64,000 nucleotides of DNA from Neocallimastix lanati (nom. inval.) (GCA_016946835.1 JACVTC010000071.1:907876-971875); one strand, 5' to 3'. Positions 33,913 to 49,302 are shown, numbered from the stretch's first letter. Made by a program: numbers and translations. The notes: generated from the letters alone by a model not told the origin.

Positions 33913-34650
33913 TGTTGAAATTACAACTGAATTAAATTTCAATTTCAATTAATTTCAATTAAAATTATTAAAAACAAAATAATTAATAAAAATTTATAAT
34001 TCATTAATTATTCTTTAAATTTTATTTATTTTATAATATTATAAGCTATTTGATCATCTTAGGACCAGCTTAGGCCTACTGATTCTAATGATATCATATT
34101 AAACTTAAATATTATTAATAAATAAAATAATTATTAACATGAATCATTTGGTCATGTCATCCTTGATTCATAAATTAATGTTTATGTATTAATTTATGTT
34201 ATATTGATTTAATTAATTATTAATTATTAATTACTATATTAAATATTTAAATTTAATATTATATTATATATATTAGCTAATATATTAGATTAAAAAATAT
34301 AATTTATTTATATTAAACATATTCTTATACTAAATATTATTATTATCAACTTTATATTATTATTATCAATATTCTCAAACCTACAAAGTATAAAAAGAAA
34401 ATTCAAATTTATCTTTTTGTTCTTTGTAAGGTTATAGTTAACCTATTATAATATAACTATATATTTTTATTAATAAATAAAAATTTTTATCATATCAAAC
34501 CAATTATTAGTTTTAATTAAGTGTTAAATTAACAAATTTAACTTTATAACTCTTTTATTTTAGTAATTTACTTATATCTATATAGTTATATTATATAGAT
34601 ATATCAACCTGATTCCTCGTTAAATTCAATCTGTTTACTTTTTAACAACA
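33913..34650 (+). repeat. LTR of the third family, diverged copy
   Basis: It starts TGTTGAAATTACAACTG and ends TTTTAACAACA. It shares with 27154-27817 the TTTCAATTTCAATT block and a GGCC(T/A)ACT segment, and has TATAAAAAG followed by TTCTTTGTAAGG. The boundaries are approximate. Confidence 0.45.
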
Positions 34651-35229
34651 GACTATTGTTTGTTATACACAATTTTATTATATTAACACTATAATTAATT
34701 ATTAACTAAAACACTAAAACTAAAAACTAATTTAATTTTTTGTTTTATAAAAAATCCTTTTATTAATATTTCTTATTTATCGAATTTAACTATTCTAAAA
34801 ATCAACAATCATTTAACTGGGTACCGTAGGGTCCTTTACCAGAAAGCCTACTAGCAGTTAAGATTTTCAAAATAAAATTTAAAATAAAATTTGTTTTATA
34901 AAAAAAATAACTATTCTAATAATAGTTATAATACTAATTAATAAAATATAAAATCTATACTATTTTATACTATACTAAACTATACTATACTAAACTATAC
35001 TATTTTCCAACTATCGTTCAATAGTTGAAAATTAACTCTTTTTATACTTTTTGAAAATTAAAATTTAAATTGAATAAATTGTAATAAACTAACTAAAATA
35101 TTATAATATATTTATAATTACATTTAATAATAAATTACATGAAATTTTATGAATTATTTTAATATAAAAACTATTTAAAACTATCTAATATTTCTAAAAA
35201 TAAATAAACAAAACGGCAAGTTTTTGTAA
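34651..35229. other. AT-rich stretch with short tandem repeats
   Basis: No gene is seen. A moderately GC-rich palindromic segment at 34818-34862 (GGGTACCGTAGGGTCC...) recalls the tRNA-like units of other LTRs but is not convincing. A CTATACTAAA-type tandem repeat lies at 34955-35005. Confidence 0.4.
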
Positions 35230-36174
35230 ACAAACGGAAAAGGCAATTTTTCTTTGATTATTTTAATTTAACTAATTTATGACTAATTATTTTTAATTTA
35301 CAAAGTTTCATGATTCAAAGTGAGTAATAATGATGTAAATTCTCCAAATAATTTAGTCATACATTTTTGATAAAATTATTTAAATTAATAATTTGGAATA
35401 CATTTAAATTTATATTAAAAATTTGGAAAACATTTTTATCCACAATAATTTACATTACATTACATTTAAATACGTATTCAAATTATTAAATATTTTACAA
35501 TATAGATTTATTTCTTATAAAATAATCTATCTTCTTATTTAATTAATTTATATTTCATTTATATTTCAATATTTATTAACATGTAAAAAATATATTAATT
35601 TATCCAAATTAATATATATTGAAAAATAATGTAAACAAATTTGTTATAATGTATTAATTACTTAAAAATATTATTTATATTTTATTATTTCAATTAGTTG
35701 ATAATTTATAAGATTTTAGTAATCGGTTAATTAATTTTTTCCCCAATATTATTATGATTGGGTTTTTATTAATTAATACGATGATTAATATATTAGAATA
35801 TTAATCGAAGTTATTCAGGTTTTTCTACTAATCTTTTCCTGAATATCAATTTGTTAAGATTAGATACCTTTATTTGATTTGTTAACTTTATCTTATCTAT
35901 TTTATTTATTTAATAATTACATCTATTTAATAATTTCATCTATTAAAATAATTATAAATAAAAAAGTATAAAAGAACTCAAATTTCTTTGATTAAAGAAA
36001 TTAGAGTTATTATTATATAATGCTATATAATAAATTAAAAGAAAATAAAGTCTTTTTGTTTATTTCAATATTTAGTGTTTATAATAAACTCTATATAAAG
36101 TTAAGTATAAATTTTTATATCTTAAAATATTAATAATCTAGTTATAGTTAGTATATTATAAATAGATTATTACA
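35230..36174 (+). repeat. Diverged hairpin-family LTR, copy 5
   Basis: The end AGATTATTACA (36174) is clear; the start is estimated from the spacing in other copies. Hairpins GATTAATAT/ATATTAATC (35783-35791 and 35798-35806) and TATTCAGG/CCTGAATA (35812-35819 and 35838-35845) pair with base changes on both sides relative to copy 2. The loop TTTTTCTACTAATCTTTT is kept. Confidence 0.65.
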
Positions 36175-38443
36175 TTTTAATACAGAATGAACAAATAATA
36201 CTAATTGTGCTAGAATAATATAAATTATTCTAACCTTATAGATTATTCTATTCTATATAATTGGAACTTTCCAATATTCTTCAAATATTACTAAATAGAA
36301 ATCTTAAGTTAATAAATTACTAATTAACTTATAATTCCTTTTTGAATTATCGATCCGATTCCATTATAATGTATTAAAAATCTTTAGCCAAGAATATTGT
36401 CCTTGCCCACTTAATATATTAATATTATATTTCTTTTGTATTATGTTATATTGAAAATAATCAAATCTATTTAATTAGTTATTAAAATTTTCGTTATCAA
36501 TTTAAATTTATTTTTAATTACTAAATTTAACTAAACCACAATAAAATATTCTGTATAATCTCTTTATTTTTATTTTATATATATTAGTATTAAACTATTA
36601 TTAAATAATTAATAATTCAATAATATATAAGTACTATTTATAACAATAATATTATTAACTAAAATAATAATTCAATTTCAATTTAAATGTTTTATTTATA
36701 AAAATAATTGGTAATTAGTTTATTAAAAAAATAGTTAGGCTTTACAAATTTTAATTTGATAAAAAAATATAAATAAATGTAATTTTTAGTGAAATAAAAT
36801 ATAATCAATAACTTTCTTTTTATTAAATAAATAATTATATTATTATTTTTCTTTTATAAATTTAAATAAATAAATATTGATTTTAAAACAAATTATTTTT
36901 TTTTTTTTTATTGTAAATTTATTATTTGTGTTAATTATTATTATATTCCTAAAACTATATGAACCATACCATTTTTGATAAAGAATAGAATAATAATGAT
37001 ATTTTTAACTAAATTTTTAATAATTTATTATATAAAAATATATTATTATATTCTTTACTATTAATAATTTTCTTATATTCTATATAATAATTTTTTTTAT
37101 ATTAATTATATTTTATTATTTTAAATATTAAATTTATGTAATTAATTAATTTAAATGATTGGATTTTAATAATGTAATTAAATAATATAAAATATGTATT
37201 ATCCATATTATTTTATGAAGGGGGCCTTTCTGAGAAAAGAAATAGTAGAAATAGTAGTGATAATGAAATAGGAATAATAATTGAAAGGTTTCCCATATTG
37301 TTATTAAAATAAATATTAATATTAATAAAGTTATTTTTAACAATAAAATAATTATATAATTTATAAATAATAAATATTTTTAATAATAGTTCTTTAAATA
37401 AAATTTATAATGTGTAATAATAAATTCTTTTAGTGTAATTTAGTAGTTAGTTAATTTATCTATTTATTTAATGTTCACACTCCTTTTCTAATATGAACCT
37501 CAACGTTTTTTGGTAAAGAATGAATTAATAACCTTTATTTTATTATTAATAATTCTTTACTAAATTGTACTTTCCTATATTCTTGATAACCTAACATAAT
37601 AATAAAATTTAATTTATTTTGATATAAATTAATTTTAACTTGTAAATAATGTAAATAAATTTTAATTAATTACTTTATTGTTATATTATTAAATATATGT
37701 ATATATTAAAATACAATTGTAAATATTAAAATTATACTTTTAAGATACTAAATTATTAAAACTATTAATTAAATATTATTATAAAAATTATTATAAAATT
37801 ATTAAAATTATTAATTAAATATTATTATAAAAATTATTATAAACTATTAATATTATAAAATTATTAAAATTATTAAATATTATTATAAAAATTTATTTAT
37901 TATAACTATTAAATATTATTATAAAATTATTAAGATTATTAATTAAATTTATTATTAAAAATTATTATTAAAAATTATTACTTATTATAAAAATTATTAT
38001 TTAAATATTATCAATTTTATTAATTAAATATTATAAAAAATTTTATTTTATTTTTGATAATAATAACAAGTATTATTTAAAATAATTAAAGATTATTAAA
38101 TTTATTATATTAATCTTTAAAAACAATTTATTTAACTTAAAAATATCAAAGAAAATAGTAAAAACTATTTTCTATATATTTATTTTATAATTATTTTTAA
38201 TTAAATTATATTTGAATATTATATTATTATATTTATAAAAATTAAAACAAAAATGAATTATTGATATAAAATTAATTCAATAATTCTATAAAATTACTTA
38301 AATTATAAACAACTAATTATACTTTAAATTCATAAAAAAATATAAATATTGTAAATATTTCTTAAAAATTAAATATGTGTACTTCAAAAATAAAATTTTA
38401 TATTAATAAATAAAAAAATACTTTTTAATAAAAAGAATTTTTT
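36175..38443. other. AT-rich stretch without a gene
   Basis: I see no coding sequence. It holds ATTATTATAAAATTATTAAA-type imperfect repeats at 37750-38040, T-runs, and isolated GC-richer words (37216-37232). It may include a left LTR of GyE, which I could not delimit. Confidence 0.45.
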
Positions 38444-38520
38444 TTGTTAAAATCAAAGCAGAGTAATACCCGTCCCCCCTGCTTGATTTTAAATCATAAG
38501 AATCAACCCCGAGTCTACCA
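38444..38520 (-). other. Inverted copy of the tRNA-like LTR block
   Basis: On the minus strand it reads TGGTAGACTCGGGGTT, then a hairpin with arms TTTAAAATCAA-GCAGGG, the same as 19821-19900 with a few changes. It lies head to head, four bases away, with the primer site of GyE on the + strand. Confidence 0.65.
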
Positions 38521-38524
38521 AAAT

Positions 38525-38541
38525 TGGTGGAGATATCGGGG
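38525..38541 (+). promoter_or_regulatory. tRNA-type primer-binding site of GyE
   Basis: TGGTGGAGATATCGGGG is identical to the site next to the GyG left LTR. TGG at the start fits the CCA end of a tRNA; the tRNA itself is not identified. Confidence 0.65.
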
Positions 38542-38787
38542 AAGAAGAAGAAGAAGAAGAAGAAGTAGAAGAAGAAGAAAAAGTAGAAGAAGAAGAAGAA
38601 GAAGTAGAAGAAGAAGAAAAAGTAGAAGAAGAAGAAGAAGTAGAAGAAGAAGAAGAAGTAGACCAAGTAGAAGAAGACCAAGAAGAAGACCAAGAAGAAG
38701 AAGACCAAGAAGGAGAAGACCAAGAAGGAGAAGACCAAGAAGAAGAAGACCAAGAAGGAAAAGACCAAGAAGAAAAGGAAGAATAAG
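38542..38787 (+). repeat. GAA/AAG purine microsatellite
   Basis: About 245 bp of GAA units broken by GTA and ACC triplets, entirely purine-rich on the + strand, starting straight after the primer site. Open frames across it (Arg-rich or Phe-rich) are repeat artefacts. Confidence 0.85.
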
Positions 38788-38881
38788 GAATTTGGAACTT
38801 CTAGAACTTATTTTTTTGGAATTATGAGAATAATATTTTTAAATTAAATTTAATAGAATTAAATTAAAATTAAATTAAAAA

Positions 38882-38922
<41 letters not shown>

Positions 38923-39892
38923 ATTTTCACACTTTTATAATTATCATCAATTTTTTTTTTTAGTTATCGGTTTTTGTGTTGTGGTTGGTGTTGTTGCTGT
39001 GATTGTTGTTGTTGTGGTTGTAATAAAAATTAACATTAGTTTTATTTGGTCTTCGCGTGCTCCAAATAAAACTTCATACTGAGTTTACTGCGTACTAAGC
39101 AGTTATAGATAATTCTATAATTGCGAGTGATTTAATCAGGTGTCTGGAGAGGGGCCGGTTACGAACTAATCGAACCCCGATTAGATATAGCGGTAAATAC
39201 TGTTGGGAAGCAGAAATTACCCTATAGATCACCCATTATACGTTCAACACGGTTTGGGTACTCCTCCACTTGACTCAGGCAAATTCACTTAGTATACCGA
39301 AATACTAAGGTCCCTCTGCGTGGTCGGCAGTTGTAATAGATAGCGGTTTTTCAAGTTGTATTAGGTTTGTTAATTTACCTTGTTTTTAATTAAGTTTATT
39401 TGTTTTTTTTTTAAGTTGTAATTATATAAACTTAATAATAATTGTAATTGTAATTGTAAATATTGTAATAATAACCGATAACAAATAAATAAATAAAAAA
39501 AAAAAAAAAAAAAAAAAATAATATTAATTTTTGTGTTTTTAAATATTTTTAATTGCTATATTAATAATTTTTCTTGTAAATAATTGTATATATATATTTT
39601 TTTTCTATTTAAGTAAAGATAAACGAAAGGGGTTAATAGCTTGAAAGAATAGTGAACACTCCAACTAGTTTATTAATTTATATTTATTCTAGTGTCCAGG
39701 AGGGGGAGTACGGGTGTATATAGCAAAATTAAATATACACTAGCCGGAAACGTCTCATTAGAGATATAAATTACTTAAATATATAATTTTAATTGTAAAT
39801 AAATAAATAAATAAATAAAAATATAGCAATTAAATAATTAATAAAACAATTTTTTTTATTTTATTTTTTTTAAAAGTGTGTTTTTTTTAAAA
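38788..39892 (+). other. Leader of GyE with GC-rich islands
   Basis: No gene is seen. It holds A-runs at 38883-38920 and 39497-39519. A GC-richer island covers about 39050-39345, with AATCGAACCCCGATT forming a short stem. A second island lies at about 39615-39760. Position between primer site and gag matches the GC-rich leader of GyG. Confidence 0.55.
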
Positions 39893-40122
39893 ATGAGTTC
39901 AATTAATTTTAAAGATTTAAAAAAAGAACTTAAGGATATTGAAAAAATATCCAAGGAAAATTTAGATGTTAAAACTTGGAAGTCTGATTTAGAGCTTTGG
40001 ATAAAGCTTGAACATGTTGAAGACTCCAAGATTATATTTTATGCCTGTGTTTTAACCTCAATTGGTGAAACCAGGAAAGTCATCCAAGAATTAATGGATG
40101 ATAATGATAAAGATGATGATAG

Positions 40123-40165
<43 letters not shown>

Positions 40166-40849
40166 AATTATAAGGATATTGATGATGAAAATGAGGATGA
40201 TGATAATGAAGAAGATAAAGAAATTGATAAAAAGAGTAAGGCTTATCCTTCCCTTAATAGAATTGTAAAAGCTATAGAAGAATTTTATGGCATTAGGGAG
40301 GATCAAAATAATTTATTAAGAGAGTTACGTGCTCTCAGAATTAAGAGAAATGAAAGAATCAAAGATTTTAATATTAAGTATAAAACTTTATATTTAAAAT
40401 TAAATAAAAAGAAAAGAAGTCAGATAAGTGTTTTAGATTACACAGACTCCATTGAAAACAATGTTGAAGCCTGGAAACGTCTAACCTTATTTGATAACAT
40501 TTCTCTGTCAAAAGCCTTTAAAATTGCTGAAAAAGCAGATAGGTTAAATTATATAGGTAGTAATCAAAGAAGACATCCTTCTACCCCTTCACCTTCTGCA
40601 AATACATCTTCTTTTAGTAATAGAGTTAATTTTCATCCTCCTATTAAAAATAAATTAGAACAAAAAGTTAATATTAAACCTAAAGAAGAAAATGACATAG
40701 AGGAATTAACAAGAAAAATGAGAAGTTTAACAATAAAGGCTTGTTATTTCTGTAAAGAACCAGGTCATTATCAAAACAATTGCCCAAAGTTGAGAGCAAT
40801 TGTTGAGAAAAATAGGAAGGAAATTAGAAACAATAAACGTTTAAATTGA
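39893..40849 (+). CDS. gag: Gag of GyE
   Basis: 318 residues from the ATG at 39893, chosen because MSSINFKDLKKELKDI then lines up with the Gag of GyG (MSTKSTLSFKELKKELRDI). Residues about 67-115 are an acidic run dominated by Asp, coded by a GAT microsatellite. The capsid core follows (FYGIREDQNNLLRELRALRIKRN; DFNIKYKTLYLKLN), then a linker and a CCHC knuckle CYFCKEPGHYQNNC near residue 284. The long acidic insertion is much larger than in GyG and probably reflects repeat expansion. It ends at the frameshift heptamer. Confidence 0.82.
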
Positions 40850-40874
40850 GTAATGGGATAAGAAGCTCTCCCAT
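40840..40874 (+). promoter_or_regulatory. Putative -1 frameshift signal at gag/pol junction of GyE
   Basis: Heptamer T TTA AAT (40840-40846) in gag register, followed by the gag stop. After 6 nt comes hairpin ATGGGA (40853-40858), a 10-nt loop, TCCCAT (40869-40874). The -1 frame is open from 40846. Confidence 0.7.
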
Positions 40875-42264
40875 ACTTAATAAATCAGCTTCACTTAAAT
40901 ATCAAAAAGAAATTAAAAATTCTCGTCTTTCTAATATTGAAGAAACTCCTGTTAATAAAAGGGTGGTTAATAAAAAGAAAGTTGATTATTTAGTAGGAGC
41001 ATCTAAACGTAAAATTTATGATGTTAATAATGATGAAGGTAGTGCAGAGAAAAGGATTCATAAGTCGTTGAAGGAGAATCCTAAACCTATAATAACTCCT
41101 GCATTACGAAAACAGAAAGAACGAGAAGTAAAAGAAAATAATATAAGTAATAAAATTGTTAAACAAATTAAACCATCTATTCTAGCTCAACCACGAATTG
41201 AAAAAGAAAAAGAGATTGAAAGATAAATTCGTGATAATGAAAGAGCTAATAATAGTAATACTAATTATAGTAATAATCATAGTAATGATAATAGTAATGA
41301 TAATATTAATAATAATTCATTAGTGAATGATGAAGTTATTATAAATAATATAAATAATGATAAAAGAAAGAATAAAAATTTAATGAAAGAAAATAATGAT
41401 AATAATAAAAGTATTGTGAAGGAGAATAATAAAGTAATTGATTTAACAAGGGTGTTAAATAGTAAAGATAAAGATACTCAAAAAGAAACTAAAAGTTCTA
41501 GAGTATCTAGGAAAATTAAGATGCAATCGGGGGAAGAAGAATATGATATTCTTAAAGATTTAAATTCTGCCCATTGCAATATTACTTTTGGACAGTTATT
41601 GGATGCTGCTCCAAAATTAAGATATAAGGTGTCACGGGGTATTAAATTGGATAGGGACTAATCTAATATCTCTGGGGTGTTGGATAATGTGTCAGCCACG
41701 ACTGTGGTCGTTAATAACATAGACCACACTTATAAAAGTAAATGTAACGAACCATGTGAAGAGGATATTGCCATGGTTGATGTTACAGTTGAAGGTGTTT
41801 CGGGGAAGGCTTTAATTGATTCATGTAGTAATTTAAGTATAATTACTCAACAATTTTTAGATAAGCTTCCGTCCGAATATGAACCTATTGATATTAGTCG
41901 TGGCAGAATTAGGTTGGCAACTAAGAATGATGATTACTCGGAAAGTTATATCATTCGGGTGCCAGTAAAGATTAATAATCTTGTATTAATGGTTAATTGT
42001 AGAATAGTAGAAAAGGAGGATCCTTTTTACGATATTCTAATTAACTTAAAAACCTAAATTGATTATAATTTGTTTATCCACCCCATTTTATATAGTTTGT
42101 GTCAAATTACTCCGGAAGGAGTAATTGACGTTATTGCACCTATTAATAATGATTATGAAGATGAAGAAAAGTTGTTGTGTATGATTAAGGCTTTGGATGA
42201 GGATTCCAAAAAGAATAATTTAAAGAAAATTGAAGGATTATCCCTAAAGCAATATATTCATCAT
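40846..42264 (+). pseudogene. pol: pol N-terminal region of GyE, broken
   Basis: Recognisable parts are the basic linker (KSLKENPKPIITPALRKQKE, matching GyG), the segment ITFGQLLDAAPKLR and the protease around 41740-42060 (ALIDSCSNLSIITQQFLDKL, then DPFYDILINLKT). Reverse transcriptase and later domains are absent, because the ChF LTR begins at 42265. Broken. Confidence 0.8.
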
Positions 42265-42878
42265 TGTAACGAATATTGGAATATCCGTGTTTTAAAGAGT
42301 GTAACACAATAGGTAAGCACTTTTTGATTAATAAGTAATTTGGTTTTTTAAAATATAGTTTTATTAATTAAGAAATTTAAAAATATTAATTATAAAGATT
42401 AATTATTGTAATATTTCGAATTACTTATTAATTAATTTTAATAATTAATAAAAACACAATTTTTAGAATATTATTTTTTTTTTTTGGCTGCGAAATTCAC
42501 TCCTATTTATAGTTTTTCAAAATTTAAATCCATAAAAATTTAAAACCATAGAATCATTAAAAAGTTTCATAAAAATTGATTATTTTCGGTTAAAAAGAAT
42601 CTAAAAGAAATAATGATAAAAGATAAATTAAAATAGAATTTTTATCTGATTTGTTTCTATTAATTTCTAAGAATTTCTTTTGTTAATTTTTTACAGAAAT
42701 TTATACAGAAACAAATACAGAAACAAATACAGAAATGAAGTATAAAAATTCTTTAAAATTTAAATGATATAAAATTTTAGTAAAGGTGTGAGTCGAACCC
42801 TAGTGGTTCAGGCTGAGGTCATAGTGACTAACCACTATGCCAGCATTCTAATTTCTAATTTTTTTAAGATTCGTTACA
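42265..42878 (-). repeat. 3' LTR of ChF
   Basis: Terminal inverted repeat of 10 bp. The purine tract AGAGGAGGA on the minus strand just right of 42878 is the likely polypurine tract. It contains the tRNA-like unit at 42784-42845 and TATAAATA in minus sense. Confidence 0.88.
42784..42845 (-). other. tRNA-like unit in the ChF LTR
   Basis: On the minus strand, an A-box match TGGCATAGTGG (42842-42832) and B-box match GGTTCGACTC (42799-42790) are spaced as in a tRNA gene. The unit is repeated in the other LTR (about 48355-48415). The stems are too degenerate for a working tRNA. Confidence 0.6.
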
Positions 42879-43189
42879 TGGTCCTCCTCTAGGATTCGGA
42901 TGCCAGACGAATCTTTTGCTTTAAATCTAAACTATTTCTAATTCTAACTTTTATAATAATAAACTATAACTAAATACTTATAGGAGTGATAATTTAATTA
43001 ATACATTGAATAATAAAAATTACATGAATTTTAAGTTTTAAAAATAAAGTATAAAAATAAAACTATCTAGAATAAATGTTTTTGAATAATATAAAATAAT
43101 TTTTTTTTTTTTTTTAAAATAATCATAAGTTAGAATGATTAATAGTACTTTGATGAAATAAAATTTATTTTTGATTAAATGATTTATAT

Positions 43190-46809
<3,620 letters not shown>

Positions 46810-47134
46810 TTTTTTTTTTTTTTTTTTTTTAATTCTAATTATTGATTACTAATTATTAAATATTGATTATTACTAATTATTATTAATTATTAAATATTGA
46901 TTATTACTAATTATTATTAATTATTATTATTAATTATTACTAATTATTGAATATTGATTATTACTATTAATTATTACTAATTATTGAATATTGATTATTA
47001 CTATTAATTATTACTAATTATTGAATATTGATTATTACTATTATTAATTATTAATTATTAATTATTACTAATTATTGATTATTAATTATTATTATTAATT
47101 ATTAAATATTAATTATTAAATATTAATTATTACT

Positions 47135-47190
<56 letters not shown>

Positions 47191-47434
47191 TTATTATAAT
47201 TATTGATTTTGATTGAATAATAAATATACAATATAATTAATTATTAGAAGAAGTAAATATTTAATTTCAATATAAATAATTTTAATTTCAAGGATGGTTA
47301 TATGGATTATTGAAAATATTAATAATTTTAATATATAGTAAAATTCAAGGGTTCCGATTGAATTTATAAATTCATGCATGAATTTTGGTAGAAAAAATTT
47401 ATAGTCTTGGTAAGTGGTTTCAAAATAGTAGAAA

Positions 47435-47790
47435 ATGGGATTCCTTAACGGGGTTCCAAAAAGAGTAATAGAGAATGGGATTACTTAACGGGGTTCCAAA
47501 AAAGAATAGTAGTAAATGGGATTCCTTAACGGTGTTCCAAAAATAGTAGTAGAAAATGGGATTCCTTAACGGGGTTCCAAAAAGAGTAGTAGAGAATGGG
47601 ATTCCTTAACGGGGTTCCAAAAAAGAATAGTAGTAAATGGGATTCCTTAACGGAGTTCCAAAAATAGTAGTAGAAAATGGGATTCCTTAACGGAGTTCCA
47701 AAAATAGTAGTAGAAAATGGGATTCCTTAACGGGGTTCCAAAAATAGTAGTAGAAAATGGGATTCCTTAACGGGGTTCCAAAAAGAGTAA
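47435..47790 (-). repeat. Tandem repeat in ChF leader
   Basis: About nine copies of a 37-41 bp unit on the + strand: GGGATTCCTTAACGGGGTTCC followed by AAAAA.AGTAGTAGAAAAT with small variations (GGGG/GGTG/GGAG). The same core words occur in the GyC leader. Confidence 0.88.
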
Positions 47791-47820
47791 AAGTGCAAAG
47801 GTATTGTGCTTAGTTTAGTG

Positions 47821-47830
47821 GTGTTTTTAT
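47821..47830 (-). promoter_or_regulatory. Self-priming primer-binding site of ChF
   Basis: The minus strand beside the LTR reads ATAAAAACAC, an exact complement of GTGTTTTTAT within the LTR (minus sense of 48014-48023), about 54 nt downstream of TATAAATA (48077-48070). Confidence 0.65.
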
Positions 47831-48430
47831 TGTAACGAATATTGGAATATCCGTGTTTTAAAGAGTGTAACACAATAGGTAAGCACTTTTTGATTAATAA
47901 GTAATTTGGTTTTTTAAAATATAGTTTTATTAATTAAGAAATTTAAAAATATTAATTATAAAGATTAATTATTGTAATATTTCGAATTACTTATTAATTA
48001 ATTTTAATAATTAATAAAAACACAATTTTTAGAATATTATTTTTTTTTTTTGGCTGCGAAATTCACTCCTATTTATAGTTTTTCAAAATTTAAATCCATA
48101 AAAATTTAAAACCATGGAATCATTAAAAAGTTTCATAAAAATTGATTATTTTCGGTTAAAAAGAATCTAAAAGAAATAATGATAAAAGATAAATTAAAAT
48201 AGAATTTCTATTTGATTTGTTTCTATTAATTTCTAAGAATTTCTTTTGTTAATTTTTTACAGAAATTTATACAGAAACAAATACAGAAACAAATACAGAA
48301 ATGAAGTATAAAAATTCTTTAAAATTTAAATGATATAAAATTTTAGTAAAGGTGTGAGTCGAACCCTAGTGGTTCAGGCTGAGGTCATAGTGACTAACCA
48401 CTATGCCAGCATTCTAATTTCTGATTTTTT
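47831..48430 (-). repeat. 5' LTR of ChF
   Basis: It matches 42265-42865 closely and ends where the GyG left LTR begins (TGATAAG at 48431). The tRNA-like unit is at about 48355-48415. Confidence 0.85.
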
Positions 48431-48926
48431 TGATAAGAATGTACTAAATAATGCATTCTTAATTAAATCTACGATTTATTTCTAATACATTATGTGTACA
48501 TTATTATTTTTGTACTTTAATAAATTTTTAAATCCAAAGATCAAAAATTAAATCAAAAATTATATTAAACTTTATATTTTTATATTAAATCTTATATTAA
48601 TAGTAATATTTTTATATATTTAAAACTTATATTAGCAATATTAATAATAAATCTTATTTTTTTTATATTAATAATGAAAATTTATATTAATAATATTTTT
48701 ATATATTGATAATTAAAAATTTATATATTATATTTTAACTTTTTATTATAAAATTTTATATCGAAATGTTTTATTTTATATTGAAAAATATTTTATTTTA
48801 TTAAAAACCTTTATATTAGAATAGTATTTTTATTTTTATTTGAATATTTTAACAGATTGTAATAAAAATTATAGCCAATTAAATAAATTCTTATTAGTAA
48901 TATTTTAGATATTTTTAAATAAATAA

Positions 48927-48981
<55 letters not shown>

Positions 48982-49279
48982 TTTTATTAATATTATAAAT
49001 GTATTTTATTTATATTGTTATAATTAAATTTTATATAATTAATTATAAAAATCAATTTAAATTTAATAGTTTTTAAAAAAAAAAATAAATAAAATGTAAT
49101 TTAGTGGCAAGAACAACTTTTATGCCTTGAAAAAAAGTATAAATAGTTGTAAATTTTGCTACTAATTTTTAAATATCATCAAATAAAATCAAATAAATTT
49201 ATAAATAAAAATAATAAATAAATAAATAAAATTTGTGTTTCCTTACTTTATTTTTATTTAATTCTCTAAAACCTTAACA
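48431..49279 (+). repeat. 5' LTR of GyG
   Basis: It contains a 51-nt A-run (48929-48979) after AAATAAATAAATAA, then TATAAATAG at 49138-49146 as the presumed promoter, so the A-run lies in U3. Confidence 0.92.
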
Positions 49280-49285
49280 TTTATA

Positions 49286-49302
49286 TGGTGGAGATATCGG
49301 GG
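49286..49302 (+). promoter_or_regulatory. tRNA-type primer-binding site of GyG
   Basis: TGGTGGAGATATCGGGG begins 7 nt after the LTR end. It would pair with a tRNA ending CCCCGATATCTCCACCA. The same 17 bases are at 38525 (GyE), and GyH has TGGTGGAGAATCCGGGC. Confidence 0.75.

Larger units (their letters stand above)
38525..42264 (+). mobile_element. GyE: Ty3/Gypsy element, broken, interrupted by ChF
   Basis: Parts: primer site, purine-repeat tract, GC-rich leader, gag, frameshift-type junction and the protease end of pol. The ChF LTR starts inside pol at 42265, and no continuation of GyE is found on the far side of ChF, where GyG lies instead. Left LTR is not identified. It is the closest relative of GyG (same primer site, same Gag start, same protease wording). 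Broken: about four breaks besides the ChF insertion. Confidence 0.82.
46810..47830 (-). other. Leader of ChF
   Basis: No gene is seen. From gag outward (minus strand): an A-run directly before the ATG (46810-46829), ATTATTAATTATTACTA-type repeats (46835-47135), a run of about 49 T on the + strand (47140-47188), AT-rich sequence, then the tandem repeats at 47435-47790 and the self-priming site. Confidence 0.6.

Noticed and set aside
34818-34862. Another tRNA-like LTR unit
   Set aside because: It has GC-rich palindromic words but no A or B box in either orientation.
37146-37343. 65-codon open frame on the minus strand
   Set aside because: AT-rich chance frame with no recognisable domain.
38403-38827. 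Arg-rich (+) and Phe-rich (-) open frames
   Set aside because: They are the GAA purine microsatellite read in different frames and lack any domain.
42784-42845. A functional tRNA gene
   Set aside because: A and B boxes are present, but the acceptor and anticodon stems do not form well and the unit is repeated in both LTRs.
47435-47790. CRISPR-like regular repeats
   Set aside because: Units run on without unique spacers, the organism looks eukaryotic, and they sit in a retrotransposon leader.
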